A DNA stretch of 64,000 nt, from contig NC_071354.1 of the NCBI RefSeq assembly GCF_943734655.1, positions 74,998,838-75,062,837 on the forward strand, written 5' to 3'. Shown piece by piece: positions 1 through 11,534 of the stretch (position 1 is the stretch's first letter; every line of letters begins with the position of its first letter). Both the position numbers and the translations under genes were made by a program. The stretch comes from Sabethes cyaneus. Lineage: Eukaryota; Arthropoda; Insecta; Diptera; Culicidae. The notes below the pieces were generated by a model that was not told where the DNA came from, ran no database searches, and saw only the letters and a program-made list of their open reading frames with translations.

Positions 1-117
1 TCTTTCATCTTTCATCTTTCATCTTTCATCTTTCATCTTTCATCTTTCATCTTTTATCTTTCATCTTTCATCTTTCATCTTTCATCTTTCATCTTTCATC
101 TTTCATCTTTCATCTTT
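1..117. repeat. Seven-base satellite (CTTTCAT)n
   Basis: About 16 head-to-tail copies of CTTTCAT start at the window edge, with one CTTTTAT variant near 50-58. The array probably continues to the left of the window. It changes abruptly at about 118 into a second seven-base repeat that shares the CTT core. Confidence 0.95.
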
Positions 118-1050
118 CTTGTTGCTTGTTTTTTGTTTCTTGTTGCTTGTTTCTTGTTTCTTGTTTCTTGTTTCTTGTTTCTTGTTTCTTGTTTCTTGTT
201 TCTTGTTTCTTGTTTCTTGTTTCTTGTTTCTTGTTTCTTGTTTCTTGTTTCTTGTTTCTTGTTTCTTGTTTCTTGTTTCTTGTTTCTTGTTTCTTGTTTC
301 TTGTTTCTTGTTTCTTGTTTCTTGTTTCTTGTTTCTTGTTTCTTGTTTCTTGTTTCTTGTTTCTTGTTTCTTGTTTCTTGTTTCTTGTTTCTTGTTTCTT
401 GTTTCTTGTTTCTTGTTTCTTGTTTCTTGTTTCTTGTTTCTTGTTTCTTGTTTCTTGTTTCTTGTTTCTTGTTTCTTGTTTCTTGTTTATTGTTTCTTGT
501 TTCTTGTTTCTTGTTTCTTGTTTCTTGTTTCTTGTTTCTTGTTTCTTGTTTATTGTTTCTTGTTTCTTGTTTCTTGTTTCTTGTTTCTTGTTTCTTGTTT
601 CTTGTTTCTTGTTTCTTGTTTCTTGTTTCTTGTTTCTTGTTTCTTGTTTCTTGTTTCTTGTTTCTTGTTTATTGTTTCTTGTTTCTTGTTTCTTGTTTCT
701 TGTTTCTTGTTTCTTGTTTCTTGTTTCTTGTTTCTTGTTTCTTGTTTCTTGTTTCTTGTTTCTTGTTTCTTGTTTCTTGTTTCTTGTTTCTTGTTTCTTG
801 TTTCTTGTTTCTTGTTTCTTGTTTCTTGTTTCTTGTTTCTTGTTTATTGTTTCTTGTTTCTTGTTTCTTGTTTCTTGTTTCTTGTTTCTTGTTTCTTGTT
901 TCTTGTTTCTTGTTTCTTGTTTCTTGTTTCTTGTTTCTTGTTTCTTGTTTCTTGTTTCTTGTTTCTTGTTTCTTGTTTCTTGTTTCTTGTTTCTTGTTTC
1001 TTGTTTCTTGTTTCTTGTTTCTTGTTTCTTGTTTCTTGTTTCTTGTTTCT
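118..1050. repeat. Seven-base satellite (TTTCTTG)n
   Basis: About 130 tandem copies of TTTCTTG run almost without interruption. A few carry a C-to-A change (TTTATTG), near 488, 550, 669 and 845. The period is not a multiple of three and the unit has no stop codon, so all three plus-strand frames stay open and read as an FLFLVSC repeat. That is a by-product of the satellite, not a gene. The array decays from about 1050 into pyrimidine-rich DNA. Confidence 0.95.
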
Positions 1051-1900
1051 TATTTATTTTCTTCCCTTCCTAATTGTTTCTTCCTGCTTTTTTCCTTACT
1101 CTTTTCTTCTTATTTTGTTATCTTACCTTTTCATTTTACTATTTTTCTCACTCTTTTCTTCTTACTTTTGTCTTCCTACTTTTTTATCTAACTGTTTTCT
1201 TCTCACTTTATCTAACTGTTTTCGTCTTTCTTTTCTTATCTTACTTTTCTATTCTAACTTTTCTGTTCTTGCTTTTTTCTTTCTACTTTATGTCTTCTAA
1301 CTAATAAATTAGAATACTAAACCCTTTTCTTCTTATCCTTTTCTACCTATTTTCTTAGTAAATCAGTTACATTTCTCAGTTACTTTTCTACTTCTAGTTA
1401 CTAATTCGGTGGTTGACTAAAATAGATAAAAAGGGGCACAATGTGTGTCCAAAAGTAACTCAAACTGCCAGTGTTGGCATTGTTTGCAATACGATGTACG
1501 CTTAATAAGGGGGTTCTAGAAAGTTTCCTTTTTATCCAATCCGGTGTGGTTCAAAGGTTCGACAAAATCTGTGACCCACAGGGCCTGGGTGAAAAGCTGG
1601 GTTCAAATTCGGTTACAATTGGCTTGGCTCCCGCTATAGCTTGTTTCATTCCCTCTTCGATAAAAATCAGCGGATCCCCCAGCTTGGGTAAAGAGAACCA
1701 TTATACAAACTCAATAAGTGCTGCTTCAATGATCTTCCGTTTCCTAGTTTACCGCTCTTTCACCTTCGCATCTTATCACGTCCTGTAGATACTATTAATA
1801 CCTTTGTTTTATTACTTTCTTCTACTATTCCTCTTCGTCTATTGAAAAGATTACCGTTACTTTTGTTTTTCTGTTTCTTTCATGGGTTTAAACGTCTTTC
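1051..1900. other. Pyrimidine-rich then unassigned non-coding DNA
   Basis: T/C-rich sequence to about 1420 looks like a degenerate extension of the neighbouring satellite. The stretch 1420-1900 is of ordinary composition; I recognise no gene or element in it. Confidence 0.5.
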
Positions 1901-1907
1901 AAAGATT

Positions 1908-2054
1908 TGGCCCTTTTTTATCAACAGATTTCGCAGCCGATTGTTAGACAATTACGGGGCAAATGCAAGGACCTTCTGAGTCTAACTAGCAGTACCACCC
2001 AGCCGAGATTAGAACATAGAACCACCTGCTTGTACCTCGAAGCCAACTGGGCAG
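1908..2054 (-). mobile_element. tRNA-derived SINE, family 1, degenerate copy
   Basis: Read on the minus strand, the 3' part of the plus sequence gives the SINE head (AGTTGGCTTCGAGGT, then a decayed B box). This is followed by the family body, which in plus orientation includes the words 'cagccgattgttag' and 'attacgggg'. The same arrangement recurs near 18.2, 34.3, 34.8, 35.4, 36.1 and 47.8 kb. Confidence 0.65.
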
Positions 2055-2154
2055 TTTTTTATCTTCCTACTTTCCTTTTCTTATTCATCTTACTTCTTTC
2101 TTTTTACTTTTTCTTTTTTTCTTTCTTTCCTCCTTTTACCATTTTACTTTTACC

Positions 2155-2715
2155 ATATTCCATTTGCTTGATTAGTTCTAGAGTTATGTGGAAATTTGTA
2201 TTTCATTTGTATAGGAGCCCCCCTCCTAAAGCGGGGAGGTGTCATAATTCCCCTCCTAAAGAGGGGAGGAGTCTCAATGCACCATAGAAAAGAATCTTGT
2301 CTCCTGAAACACCCACTTGCCAAATTTCGTTCCATTTGTTTGATTAGTTCTCGACTTATGCAGAAATTTGAATTTCATTCGTATGGGAGAACATACCATC
2401 TCTAACCATCATAAGAACCTTCCCCGACCCCAAAGCCCCCTACATGCAAATTTTCACACCGATCGGTTCAGTAGTTTTCGATTCTATAAGGATCATACGG
2501 GCAGACAGACAGAAATCCATTTTTATAGATATAGATTTGTGTGGGAGCCCTCCCCCCTCTTGGTGGGGGGGGGGGTCTCTAACCATCATAAGAACCTTTC
2601 CCGGCCCCAAAACCCCCTACGTGCAAATTTTCACGCCGATCGGTTCAGTAGTTTTCGATTCTATAAAGAACATACGGACAGACAGAAATCCATTTTTATA
2701 GGTATAGATTGCAAA
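2155..2715 (-). repeat. Dispersed tandem array, family F (minus orientation)
   Basis: Two kinds of unit repeat here. One carries TCTGTCTGTCTG followed by a conserved block about GATCGG, GAAAACTACT and TTATGATGGTTAG. The other, about 125 bases, ends in a CCCCTCC/GGAGGGG motif and contains GAACTAATCAA and CAAATGGAA. The same units occur in the opposite orientation at 9475-10090, so this is a dispersed family rather than a local duplication. Short open frames across it are not genes. Confidence 0.75.
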
Positions 2716-2719
2716 AAAT

Positions 2720-3560
2720 GCAAGAGCTTCGTTTTTAGTCGCAATTCAACATTACCTTTTCCAATTTTTTCCTCCAATTTCCGTTCTATTTTTATTTTTC
2801 AGTTTATTTTATTTTTGTTTACCTTTTCTATTTCCATTTCTGATTTTCAATTCCTCTTTCTCATTATTTTAAATTCCTCAATTCCTTTTTTAGACTTTTA
2901 TTTCTAATTTCTCTATGCTCTTGATTCTTTGTAGAGCGTCTTAGCACAATCAGTAAATAGAGAAAAACAAAATTTTTCCTTTCAATTCTGCAGAGTATTT
3001 ATTATTCTTACAAATCGCTTCCAACTTGCACGATATATTAGTTTCAGTTTTAAGCTTACTGTTTCATTCACCTATTCAATTGTTTTCATTTTTCTTACCC
3101 AATTTCATATCCGTTTCTTATAACCTGTACTAATTTCTATTTCTGATGTTCCCTCAACTGTTTTTTCATTGCATTTTCTCATTACATTTGAACATGCTCC
3201 ATTCCCTTGCTTATTTTTCTTTTTCTTTCCCGCTTTCCATTCCCTTTTCCATCTCTAGTCTTCACTTCACTTCCTTATTTCACTTATACATTTTCTTATT
3301 CCACTCTTCACATTATCGTCATTTACCATTTCATTTTTCCGTGTCCAGCTCCTATTTCCCAAAACCCTTTTTATTTTCTATTTTTGCTTCAATTTTCCTT
3401 TTTTCCAAATTCAAACTTTCATTTGCCATCTCTCCTCCGGCTTTCCCTATTTTGTTTATCTTTTCGCATGTTTTTGCATGTACCTGTTTCCAATTTCCTT
3501 TCTCATATTTTTTAAATTTTTTGATCAGCTGCAAATCATTCATTCTTTCCACTACGACGC
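2720..3560. other. Pyrimidine-rich non-coding stretch
   Basis: Long T/C-rich plus strand (TTTTCC and TTTCTT words). Open frames here are rich in Phe, Ser, Leu and Pro only because of composition. No gene seen. Confidence 0.6.
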
Positions 3561-5690
3561 TTGTTGATAGAAACCGAAACCACTGCTGCCAGCGTTTAGA
3601 TCTACTGTGGTAAACGTTGACCTTAATTTTCACCCATTTTTCGCTTATTGCGAAAGCCAAGTCATAAAGCATTTTCCACCCATAAATTCAGTTCAACGAT
3701 AACCGTTTGTTTCGAATCACTACCTTCACGCAAAATCTTACCCAAACTTGCCAACCCGAATTCAATTTTTCTGTAAATAGCTCCGGGGCTTGAATATCGC
3801 AAAATTATATTTTAGTCTTGCTCACTGATCTGTATCTGTCCAAAACATTCATATCAATACAAATCGATATTAATTTAATATATAAAAACTGACACATGAA
3901 AGATGGCACGAATTAACTGAAGACGTAGGAAATAAAATAAATAAATTTGCATTAAATTTTAGAATAATTTTATATATGTTCGGGTCATTGCCATCTAGTG
4001 TGACACCCTTACTCTTGATTGACTGGTTGTACAATATCCTGACAGTTCTTAATCAACCACGTCCAAGTATGATGACTATTTCGCTCGATATTGCTGCCTC
4101 ACCTGTGTTTGCTGAAGTACGCGTTGCTGTCTAAACCATAACGTCATCACCCACACAGTACCTAATCCTTCCTGGAAAAGAAATTCTTCAGATCAGATAC
4201 GATTCAATTTGTTCAACAGACTTTGACAACACTCCGACAGGTGGGTTATCGTCAGAAATGGAGAACATCGACAACGGAACGCCAAAGGGACATCCGTTCG
4301 TGAGAGTGTATGCTTACGAGTGATTGATGCAGTCGACGTGATTGGACAGTGAATTATGGCAGATTTAGGTAGTGGACTGCTGCCACCAAATATGGCATGC
4401 CCGCTTAGGGTGGGCGTATAATGAATTGGAAGGCTAAATGTTATCTTGTCGTTGAGTTAGAACTTTGCAGCAAGCAATTAATTGTATCTAACCGCTCTAT
4501 CCGATTGAGTTACATCTAGACAACATCACAGATAAAATGATTACTCACTGCGTTATCGTTGAATCGCTTTTTCCCTTCAATCAGTACTAATGAATCCGAG
4601 TGGAACGCAAATCTTATTTCTAGCTAATATCTCTATCTCCCTCGCCGTAATGAATTCATACACACGAGCCAATATTTTGTGAAACCTACCCGTGAAACAT
4701 CGAACTGACAGCATATTAATTAGATTTTCCTTGTAAACTCATCGGGTGTACTAACTAAAATATTTCACCAGGTCAACTGGTGATGGTCCGTCCATTTGCT
4801 AGTTTCATTCTCAATAACACGCGGAAACCCGAATCGCGAGCGGCCAAAAATTCAAACCTGGCAGGCTACCGTTCTGCCGGCCAGAACCAACAAACCAATT
4901 TGCAGAGTCACGTTTGCTATTCTCTAGGGATCACAATTTTGGTTGATTATCAGCCCACTCACTAACCCTAGTGTAGTGGTTGTTGGGTTCATGAATTTAC
5001 GATGAAAAACCCAGAGGGAATATCTATCGTGCTGCTGTTGTTTACCTGTCACGGCAGGCCGAAATGAACGTGTGGTTTAGCGTACATATAAATCGAATTA
5101 GTTTCGTCATGTGGAAAACTTTGCATTTTGGAGAAAGATGTTTCTGATTTTCAAGATTAAATAAATTTACCAAATTAACTAAATTAAAGGCTTTCAACTG
5201 AAATATAAATACTAAAATAACAACGAAATTAATATCGAAATAAATGAGTAAATCAATTGACTGTCCCATATTTTAGTCGTAACTAAAATGTATATTTCAT
5301 GTGAAAGTTAAACTATTTTCGCCTGCAAGCGAACACAAAACATCAAGTTTACCAGTTTCTTAGTCTGCAAATTACACAAATTTCATCAACCCATTACCTT
5401 CAGTGCGGCACGTCCCCAAAGCGCAAAGTTCCCTAATTGTATACGTCACTTCTTGTCGAGTGGTTGCCAATTTTCTACCAAGCGTAACCAAAAGCTCTCT
5501 TTGGAATCACAATCAGCATCAACGTCGTAAAGGCGAAACTGTTCTCACTCTTCAGTAGGGCAATTTCTAATTTCCCTATATAATAGAGGCAGAAGGAAGC
5601 GAACATGATGCTCAAAATACGTCCTACACAGTATACAGCTGTAACGTGAAATGCTTTAATTACTTTTCTTCTCCGTTTCTCTTCGACTAG
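3561..5690. other. Unassigned DNA upstream of the putative receptor exon
   Basis: Mixed AT-rich sequence. If the exon call at 5691 is right, this is intron DNA of that gene. No transposon protein, tRNA or convincing exon was found. A 61-codon open frame around 4780-4965 has no support. Confidence 0.4.
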
Positions 5691-5857
5691 GTAAATTTCG
5701 ACGGGAGTTCAAAAATGCACTGGAAAAGTGTCACTGCCTCAGAAATCCCCGTGGTCTCGGTGGGCGAGTTGGAGGATACGACGATCGGTCGATGTACCAC
5801 ACGGCAACCCGGATGAATATCAGTCCTAGCACTAGAAGCAACTACCAGCTGACCAGT
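5691..5857 (+). CDS. Putative class A GPCR, cytoplasmic-tail exon
   Basis: A 55-codon open stretch lies between a good acceptor (pyrimidine tract then ACTAG at 5690) and a good donor (AGT|GTAAGA at 5858). The first two bases complete a split codon; the peptide then reads KFRREFKNALEKCHC. An FRxxF basic-amphipathic helix followed by Cys residues is the usual sequence just after transmembrane helix 7 in rhodopsin-family receptors (helix 8 plus palmitoylation Cys). The rest is polar, with SPSTRSNYQL near the end. A second donor at 5879 would add seven codons in the same frame. The transmembrane exons would lie to the left and are not seen in the window. The subfamily cannot be told from the tail alone. 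Confidence 0.45.
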
Positions 5858-7490
5858 GTAAGAAACATTAGCATTAAGGTAGAGAATCTGTTCTATACTG
5901 TATACTATTTTATACTATTTACTGTCGCTACTGGTGTTTTTTTTTGTGGCTGAACTTTTGCTTCTCGTTATTATGTTTGATACACTTGGTCATACCGCTA
6001 TATGGGTTAAACAGGCATGCTGTTTTGGTTTTTTAATACAGTTTGTTCAAAGAAAACTTGTTTTTGATGTTTTTAAATGAGCGACATTTCATTATGTACT
6101 TGCTTTATGTTTTTTTACATATAAGCAAAAAAATACCGATACACCAACTGTGGATCCTAACTGAAACAAACTCGATGAAAACCAACAGCAACGGTAGTCC
6201 GGAATACAACCATAATCACTGGCATTTCTAGGGTGGTCATTTGTATCGCTAACTATTTTGACTGACAAGACTTAATGGTAAAAACGAAAACGGTTTTTAG
6301 TCGCAGATCGAAACTTGCCTAGTATTCAGTCTAACATTTTTCGCACCAAACGCTCCTCTGCCTTAATCAAAAAAGAGTTTTACGTTTGACCGCGATAAAG
6401 TCAGTACCAGTAAAAACAAAAAACGAATACATTTAAAACATAATCCAGACCAATTAGATTAAAAAAGTAGATCTCAGATCGAGCAGCAAAATTAAAATAT
6501 ATATTGACAAACCACGGAAACTGAAACTAGCACCAGCCAAACCATATCAAATTATTTTATTAATTTTTCGTATCGTATCTGCAACTGTATCTAGCATTTT
6601 TGTATTATCATGGAATTTAGCATGAGTTGAACTCTAATTTTTATTACTTTCACACTTTTTGTATGTATTTCGACTCATGATAGAATGATTGTACCTAAAG
6701 TTCGTGTTATTTAAGTTCAGTTTTATCTCAGTTATGACTTACTATGTGTGTTCCTTGAAGAAGATACTTGAAGAAGATCTGATTTACTGAAATTAAAGAT
6801 ACATTGTCGATTGTTTAAAAAAAAATTAGTGAATATTTGAAAAAGGTCCGCAATTAGCTGTTCGGCGAAGCTTCCATTTGATGTCAGAACAAGAGCATTG
6901 TACGGTCGTCATGTCAACTTTTGCGAATGCATCTCTTGATTCTACCAATAAATAGTTTGGAATTTGTGGCTCTTCAGTTATTTTTGTAGGCATACCAAGG
7001 AGCTGAAAATCCCGTAGAAATCTTCGATTGGGCGACACTGAAACAGATTTGTCGGGTTGTGCTTGTTGGATATAAATGAGATCGAATGGGTATTCAGGAA
7101 TGTTCGTGTTTTTTGGCGTAATGCGATGATGTCCGGCCAACCGAAGTAACAATTTTAAGTTTTATTACGTTCGTATAGTAGTTTTTAATGCCAATTCCAT
7201 AAAACCGCTAATAAAACTATGAGCTCCACCAGAACTTTCTGATACTCACTATAAAACTGCCTTCTGACCATGTGGTCCAAGATTTTGATAACCTCTATAA
7301 GAATCAGGTCATAAGCTGAAGTAGTCTTATCACCAAGGCCGGCGCTTCCCTTAAGCAGAACAAGCAGCTGCTTGGAGCACCACTTCATGGGGGCGCCATT
7401 TCGCCTACATTAAAAAAACTGTAGCATTAAATAAATAAGTGATTAATATAAAACTTTTTTTCTTCTCCTTTGGGAGCATAAAGCCGGGAT
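5858..7490. other. Unassigned intronic or intergenic DNA
   Basis: AT-rich DNA without recognisable elements. A 108-codon minus-strand open frame at 7152-6826 has no features I recognise and is probably chance or the remnant of an unknown element. Confidence 0.4.
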
Positions 7491-7494
7491 GGCA

Positions 7495-8026
7495 ATTGGT
7501 GTATCTAGAGTTACTCTCCGTTGTATTGGGTCCTCGTTGAGGGTCTCGACACAAGCAAATCGGCTAAAATCTGGTCGAGCCATCTAGTAAGTTGGGTTTC
7601 TCTTTTTCTAAAGGCCCTCATACGCGTACGAACATGTTGGCCGAAAATGTTGGTGAATTCATCTTCGGTCGCCCCTCTCACCTGTGTATGAGCGCCACGA
7701 ACCAAGCAGGCAAAAGAAGATCTTGGGCTTATCGCTCGACCTGAATAACCCGCCACCATTTTATTTGTTTCCAACCCAACATATGCGTACGTGTATGAGG
7801 CCCTTAAGGCCGATGAAGTCCAAGAAGAGAACAAATTCACTGCACGGTCATCCGGTATTCTTGCGGCGTGACCGACCCATTCTACTTTCCCAACTTTCGA
7901 CAAGTGTACTATGAGAATCATTCCGAGTAGTACCTGCAGTGCATGGTTCATACACCTACGCCATTCTTCCCTTTCTGTTTGCGCTCCACCTCCTCCTGAT
8001 GAGAATCTATTCGCAACAAAACACAA
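7495..8026 (-). pseudogene. RTE-like LINE, 3' end of reverse transcriptase, degenerate
   Basis: The minus strand encodes WRRCMNHALQ, then KVGKVEWVGHAARIPDD, and after an interruption RWLDQILADL and TQYNGE. These are the C-terminal words of the RTE-like LINE family seen at 17.3-18.0 and 19.8-22.6 kb (WRRRMNHEL, RWAGHVARMP, TEYNGEEF). The catalytic reverse-transcriptase domain is absent (5' truncation). The coding sequence is broken between the HAARIPDD part and the RWLDQ part by about 200 bases with inverted-repeat ends (see next entry). Confidence 0.8.
7610..7808. mobile_element. Candidate short inverted-repeat element (MITE) within the LINE fragment
   Basis: Near-matching inverted ends flank about 200 bases: left AGGCCCTCATACGCGTACG, right the complement of AGGGCCTCATACACGTACG. 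It sits exactly where homologous LINE copies continue without a gap. The target duplication is unclear; TAA-like bases lie on both sides. Confidence 0.5.
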
Positions 8027-8029
8027 TAA

Positions 8030-8815
8030 TCAAAACACTCAGATAAACGTGGTGGGAAAGTGGCATTGACGATAATAAATTATTTAGAAATTTTTAGGTA
8101 GAGATTTTCGAATCTCTTCAGAATCCGCAATCAGCAGATTCTTCTTCGATAAAGTAGCTAGGTATGAGGACGAAGTTTCTGAAGTAACAGGAAGTATGAA
8201 CCGAACTTGAAGGTTTATCATTCTAATAATGGGTTTCAAGAAACCGACAAATATTCAAAAGAAGCCCGCACTTGTGTGGGCTAATTTTCTCACACACGCG
8301 TACTCGTTCAAATGAACACACCGACATAAGCATTCCTTTCGGACTCCCGCTCTTGTTTATTCATGCACAGCAACGACTTTTGCGAATGTGTATTTAGCTA
8401 ACAACCACGGTCGTCACTCTCGCACGTTATTACAGCCTGAGCAACTGATACCGATCACTCGCGAGGACTCGCACTCCCACCCGCATGTAGAATCGAGGGC
8501 GTAAGATGAAGAAGAAAACAAAATGTAATGCAAAATCTGTATTCCAGTGTGCCGCTGGTCCTCACGAGCAACTGGCTGCTCACGAGTTGTTTGCCACGTG
8601 AGTGGTTATGTAGAAAGACGCTACAAGACTGTGCGTTTGCGAGTGTGTAGGTAGTAGAATGTCTGCACACAGCAACGTCGGCCGTTTTTCGTTTGTTCTT
8701 GGGGCGTCATTTTGAGAATTTGCGTGGAGTGACGAATTGGCTAGCGCCGCTCCTGCTTATCATGCCCTGCTGAAAGCAGCAATAAAACCGATTGTGCTTT
8801 TCGCTGCTTGACAGC
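8030..8815. other. Unassigned repeat-like DNA
   Basis: Rich in CACACGCG, CTCGC and GTGAG words, with short hairpins near 8290 and 8580. Possibly an old non-coding element. No coding sequence supported. Confidence 0.3.
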
Positions 8816-8824
8816 TACTGCCAT

Positions 8825-9275
8825 TTTTTTTCCTGTGTGGACTCATCACTGCGACCAGTATAGTTGATCTATTGTGATATCGCCCGGGTGTTTGCTATAT
8901 GACCTGCACTGCATTTCGTTTTGCTATAATCGCTATTGAATGAGCGACATGCTTATTAAATTGTATGCGTGCTTGCGTGTATTGGTGTTTACCCTTCCTT
9001 CAAAGCTTGATCTACTTTATCCACTTATTCCTCACTGCCAGTACGATCCCATATTATAGCCGTCCCTGGCGAGAACTCATTCGTTCCTCTGATCAGTACA
9101 CTTTACTATAGGAGGGACTTTTGCACTTTTAGGAGGCTTTAGTGGGTAAATTTCGAATTCAGACCCATGCTAAAGTCACTTGACATCGAATGACTTGATT
9201 CTACTAAGATTCGAACCCACGACCACTCGCTTGTCAAAGCAGACTCGGTAACCTTGCGGCTACGGAGCCCCCCAT
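8825..9275 (-). mobile_element. tRNA-derived SINE, family 2
   Basis: The minus-strand copy begins at about 9275 with a tRNA-like head (GGGGGGCTCCGTAGCCGC) and has a clear B box (GGGTTCGAATC) near 9211-9221. It ends at the T-run at 8825, which is the A tail of the minus strand. It is homologous along its length to 36507-37013 but lacks a segment of about 50 bases present there. Confidence 0.8.
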
Positions 9276-9474
9276 CAGCTACCGCCATAATTATATAAAA
9301 CTTTTCGGTACAAAGCTATAAAGCCTACAGCTTGCTCTGGTGAAAAGCTAAATCCGTCCGCCAACTTTAATAACTGGAAAATACATCCGTGAGCAGAAAA
9401 GTTACTGTTTTACTGTCAGATCATCCTGATCGATTTGGTTTGCAACGCTCATAATAAAATGTCCCATAGAATCT
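9276..9474. other. Unassigned spacer
   Basis: Short spacer between a SINE and a dispersed array; nothing recognised. Confidence 0.4.
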
Positions 9475-10090
9475 ATACCTATAAAAATGGATTTCTGTCT
9501 GTCTGTCTGTCGGGATGTTTCTTATAGAATCGAAAACTACTAAACCAATCGGCGTGAAAATTTGCATGTAGAGGTTTTTGGGGCCAGGGAAGGTTCTTAT
9601 GATGGTTAGAAACCCCTCCCGCCACTAAGAAGGAGGGCTCCATACAAATGAAACACAAATTTCTGCAAAACTCGAGAACTAATCAAGCAAATGGAACAAA
9701 ATTTGGCATGTGGGTATTTTTGGAGACAAGAATTTTTTCTATGGTGATTTAAGACCCCTCCCCACTTTAGGAGGGGGGGCTCCTATACAAATAAAATACA
9801 AATTTCCTCATAACTCGAGAACTAATCAATCAAATGGAACCATATTTGGCATGTGGGTGTTTTTGGAGGCAAGATTGTTTTCTATGATGAATTAGGACCC
9901 CTTACCTTTTTAGGAAGGAGGGGCTTCCATACAAATGAAATACAAATTTCCTCATAATTCCAGAACTAATCAAGCAAATGGAACCAAATTTAGCATGTGG
10001 GTGTTTTTGAAGGTAAATTTGTTTTCTATGGTGAATTAAGACCTCTGCCCGCTTTAGGAGGGGAATTATGACCCCTCTCCCCTTTAAGGT
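9475..10090 (+). repeat. Dispersed tandem array, family F (plus orientation)
   Basis: One TCTGTCTGTCTG unit is followed by three to four copies of a roughly 125-base unit containing CTCGAGAACTAATCAA, CAAATGGAAC, GGCATGTGGGT and the CCCCTCC/GGAGGGG junction. Copies differ by scattered substitutions. This is the reverse orientation of the array at 2155-2715. It runs directly into repeat E. Confidence 0.75.
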
Positions 10091-10350
10091 GTTCCGCAAA
10101 ATGGTATTCGGCAAAATTGTTTGTAATAATGGCGAATATTTAAATGCTATCCGCTTTATTTTATCAGGCTAAGCAATGGGGGGAGTTGTTTTCTATTTTA
10201 CTGTGAGGAAAATTTGTATATTAAGCCACCCATGAACTCCTCAGAAACTTGTAAAACTCGAGGTTGTGATAAAGGTCATCCGAGATTCAGGATTTATGTA
10301 CAACACAGTTTAATTTGTGGCAATACGAAGCTTTTGGGGTCAGCTAGTAA
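10088..10350 (+). repeat. Dispersed repeat E, copy 1
   Basis: Begins with TTCCGCAAAATGGT and continues with GCTATCCGCTTTATTTTATC, GGGGGGAGTTGTTTTC and GTACAACACAGTTTAATTTG. The same blocks occur in the same order at 59340-59690. It shares no recognisable coding sequence. Confidence 0.75.
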
Positions 10351-11170
10351 TTAATAAATTTTGGCAGCTTAAACTGGTATGAAGCACATGCGCATACAAT
10401 TTTATCGTGTATATTGATATGATAGGTGGATAAACTCAACGCGCCATCGAAATTACGAAATTTTCGAAAACTGGCCATTTTAACAAAATAAATACATTCA
10501 GTTAGTCAAACTCAATTTCAAGCAAAATCAATTTATTTGCTTCCTGTGACAGAAAAACCGATTGATAATAACTTTTTTTCTGCAAAACATTTTGCTTTGA
10601 TAAATTTTTCTTTGCGAGATAAAACAGAATAGTAGAATATGGCAATATGGCCTCGCATAAAAAAATTGTTTCAGTGTTGACCTCTAATATTCTTCATAAT
10701 AGCAGCAATAAATCTGATTGGTTATGATGTTACCATTTTGATAGCTCTATATAACTAGCAGAATTATTGCGGTTTGACAAGTAACCGTGATAAGAACAAT
10801 TTTGATCGGTGCACCATTTTGTATTGCTACACCACACTTATGGTAATTTTATAAGACACGTGGAACAGCCAATTAGTTTTATCGTGGTAATATAAGCAAC
10901 CACAATAAATTTGCTTTATTAACAGTTTTATTGGTTTTATAGCCTGCTACATGTGTATTGTGGCTTTAGAATTGTTACTTATAAAAGCACGTATTGTCCA
11001 TCTGCATGATGTTTTGGTAGAACAAGGTTCAGAAAGAGCGTAGGAGAAGTGCGTGAATAGTTCCCGCATTATCCTCAATTCCCAGTTCCCACCTCGCGAA
11101 GCACGATATTCAAATCTATCTCTTCGAGACCACGATTGGGACCATCGTAATCACGTCACTTCACGTCAAA
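10351..11170. other. Unassigned DNA
   Basis: AT-rich DNA with several GGTTAT/GTAAC words and TATA-like strings; possibly an old element. No gene supported. Confidence 0.35.
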
Positions 11171-11172
11171 CT

Positions 11173-11532
11173 TTAAAGACCATACAGGGTCAATCGTTCC
11201 GTAAAAATATAACGGATGTCAAGTAGTAGAACACACGTATTGTGAGTGCGGTTAATACGTAAGATTCGAGCGGGTGGCTCCATTATTTGAACGCTTTCGG
11301 TGTCGTTGATAAAAACCAAGTCAAGAATGCGACGGGCTACGCTTGGCAGAGCACAGATCTGTCTGAGACCAACAGCTAACCGAATTCCTGGAAGGGATGT
11401 TTCTTGCTCAGAGGGTGCATTGACAAGCAGAAAGCCATCACCGTCTTTGTCGAACATCCATGACAAATGCGGTAGATTATAACCACCGAGCACGAGACTC
11501 ATTATCGTTGACCATGAGTTGCAATTCTTCAC
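11173..11532 (-). pseudogene. Jockey-like LINE endonuclease fragment
   Basis: The minus strand reads GGYNLPHLSWMFD and later LDLVFINDTESVQIMEPPA. These correspond to the GDFNLP core and the C-terminal part of APE-type endonucleases in Jockey-group LINEs. The first catalytic motifs and the reverse transcriptase are missing. It abuts an RTE-like fragment at about 11535 in the same orientation, so one element inserted next to or into the other. Confidence 0.75.
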
Positions 11533-11534
11533 GA

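Noticed and set aside
1..1050. Telomeric repeat or CRISPR-like array
   Set aside because: Units are 7 bases with no spacers and do not match insect TTAGG telomeres. Nothing else indicates a chromosome end.
119..1300. Three overlapping long plus-strand frames encoding FLFLVSC repeats
   Set aside because: They are the same seven-base satellite read in three frames. The unit has no stop codon and period seven cycles through all frames, so openness carries no coding information.
2150..2907. Open frames in the 2.2-2.9 kb region as genes
   Set aside because: They lie in the dispersed array F, whose units recur at 9.5-10.1 kb with frameshifting differences.
6826..7152. 108-codon minus-strand frame as a gene
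   Set aside because: No ATG-context support, no recognised family and no exon boundaries. Left as unassigned.
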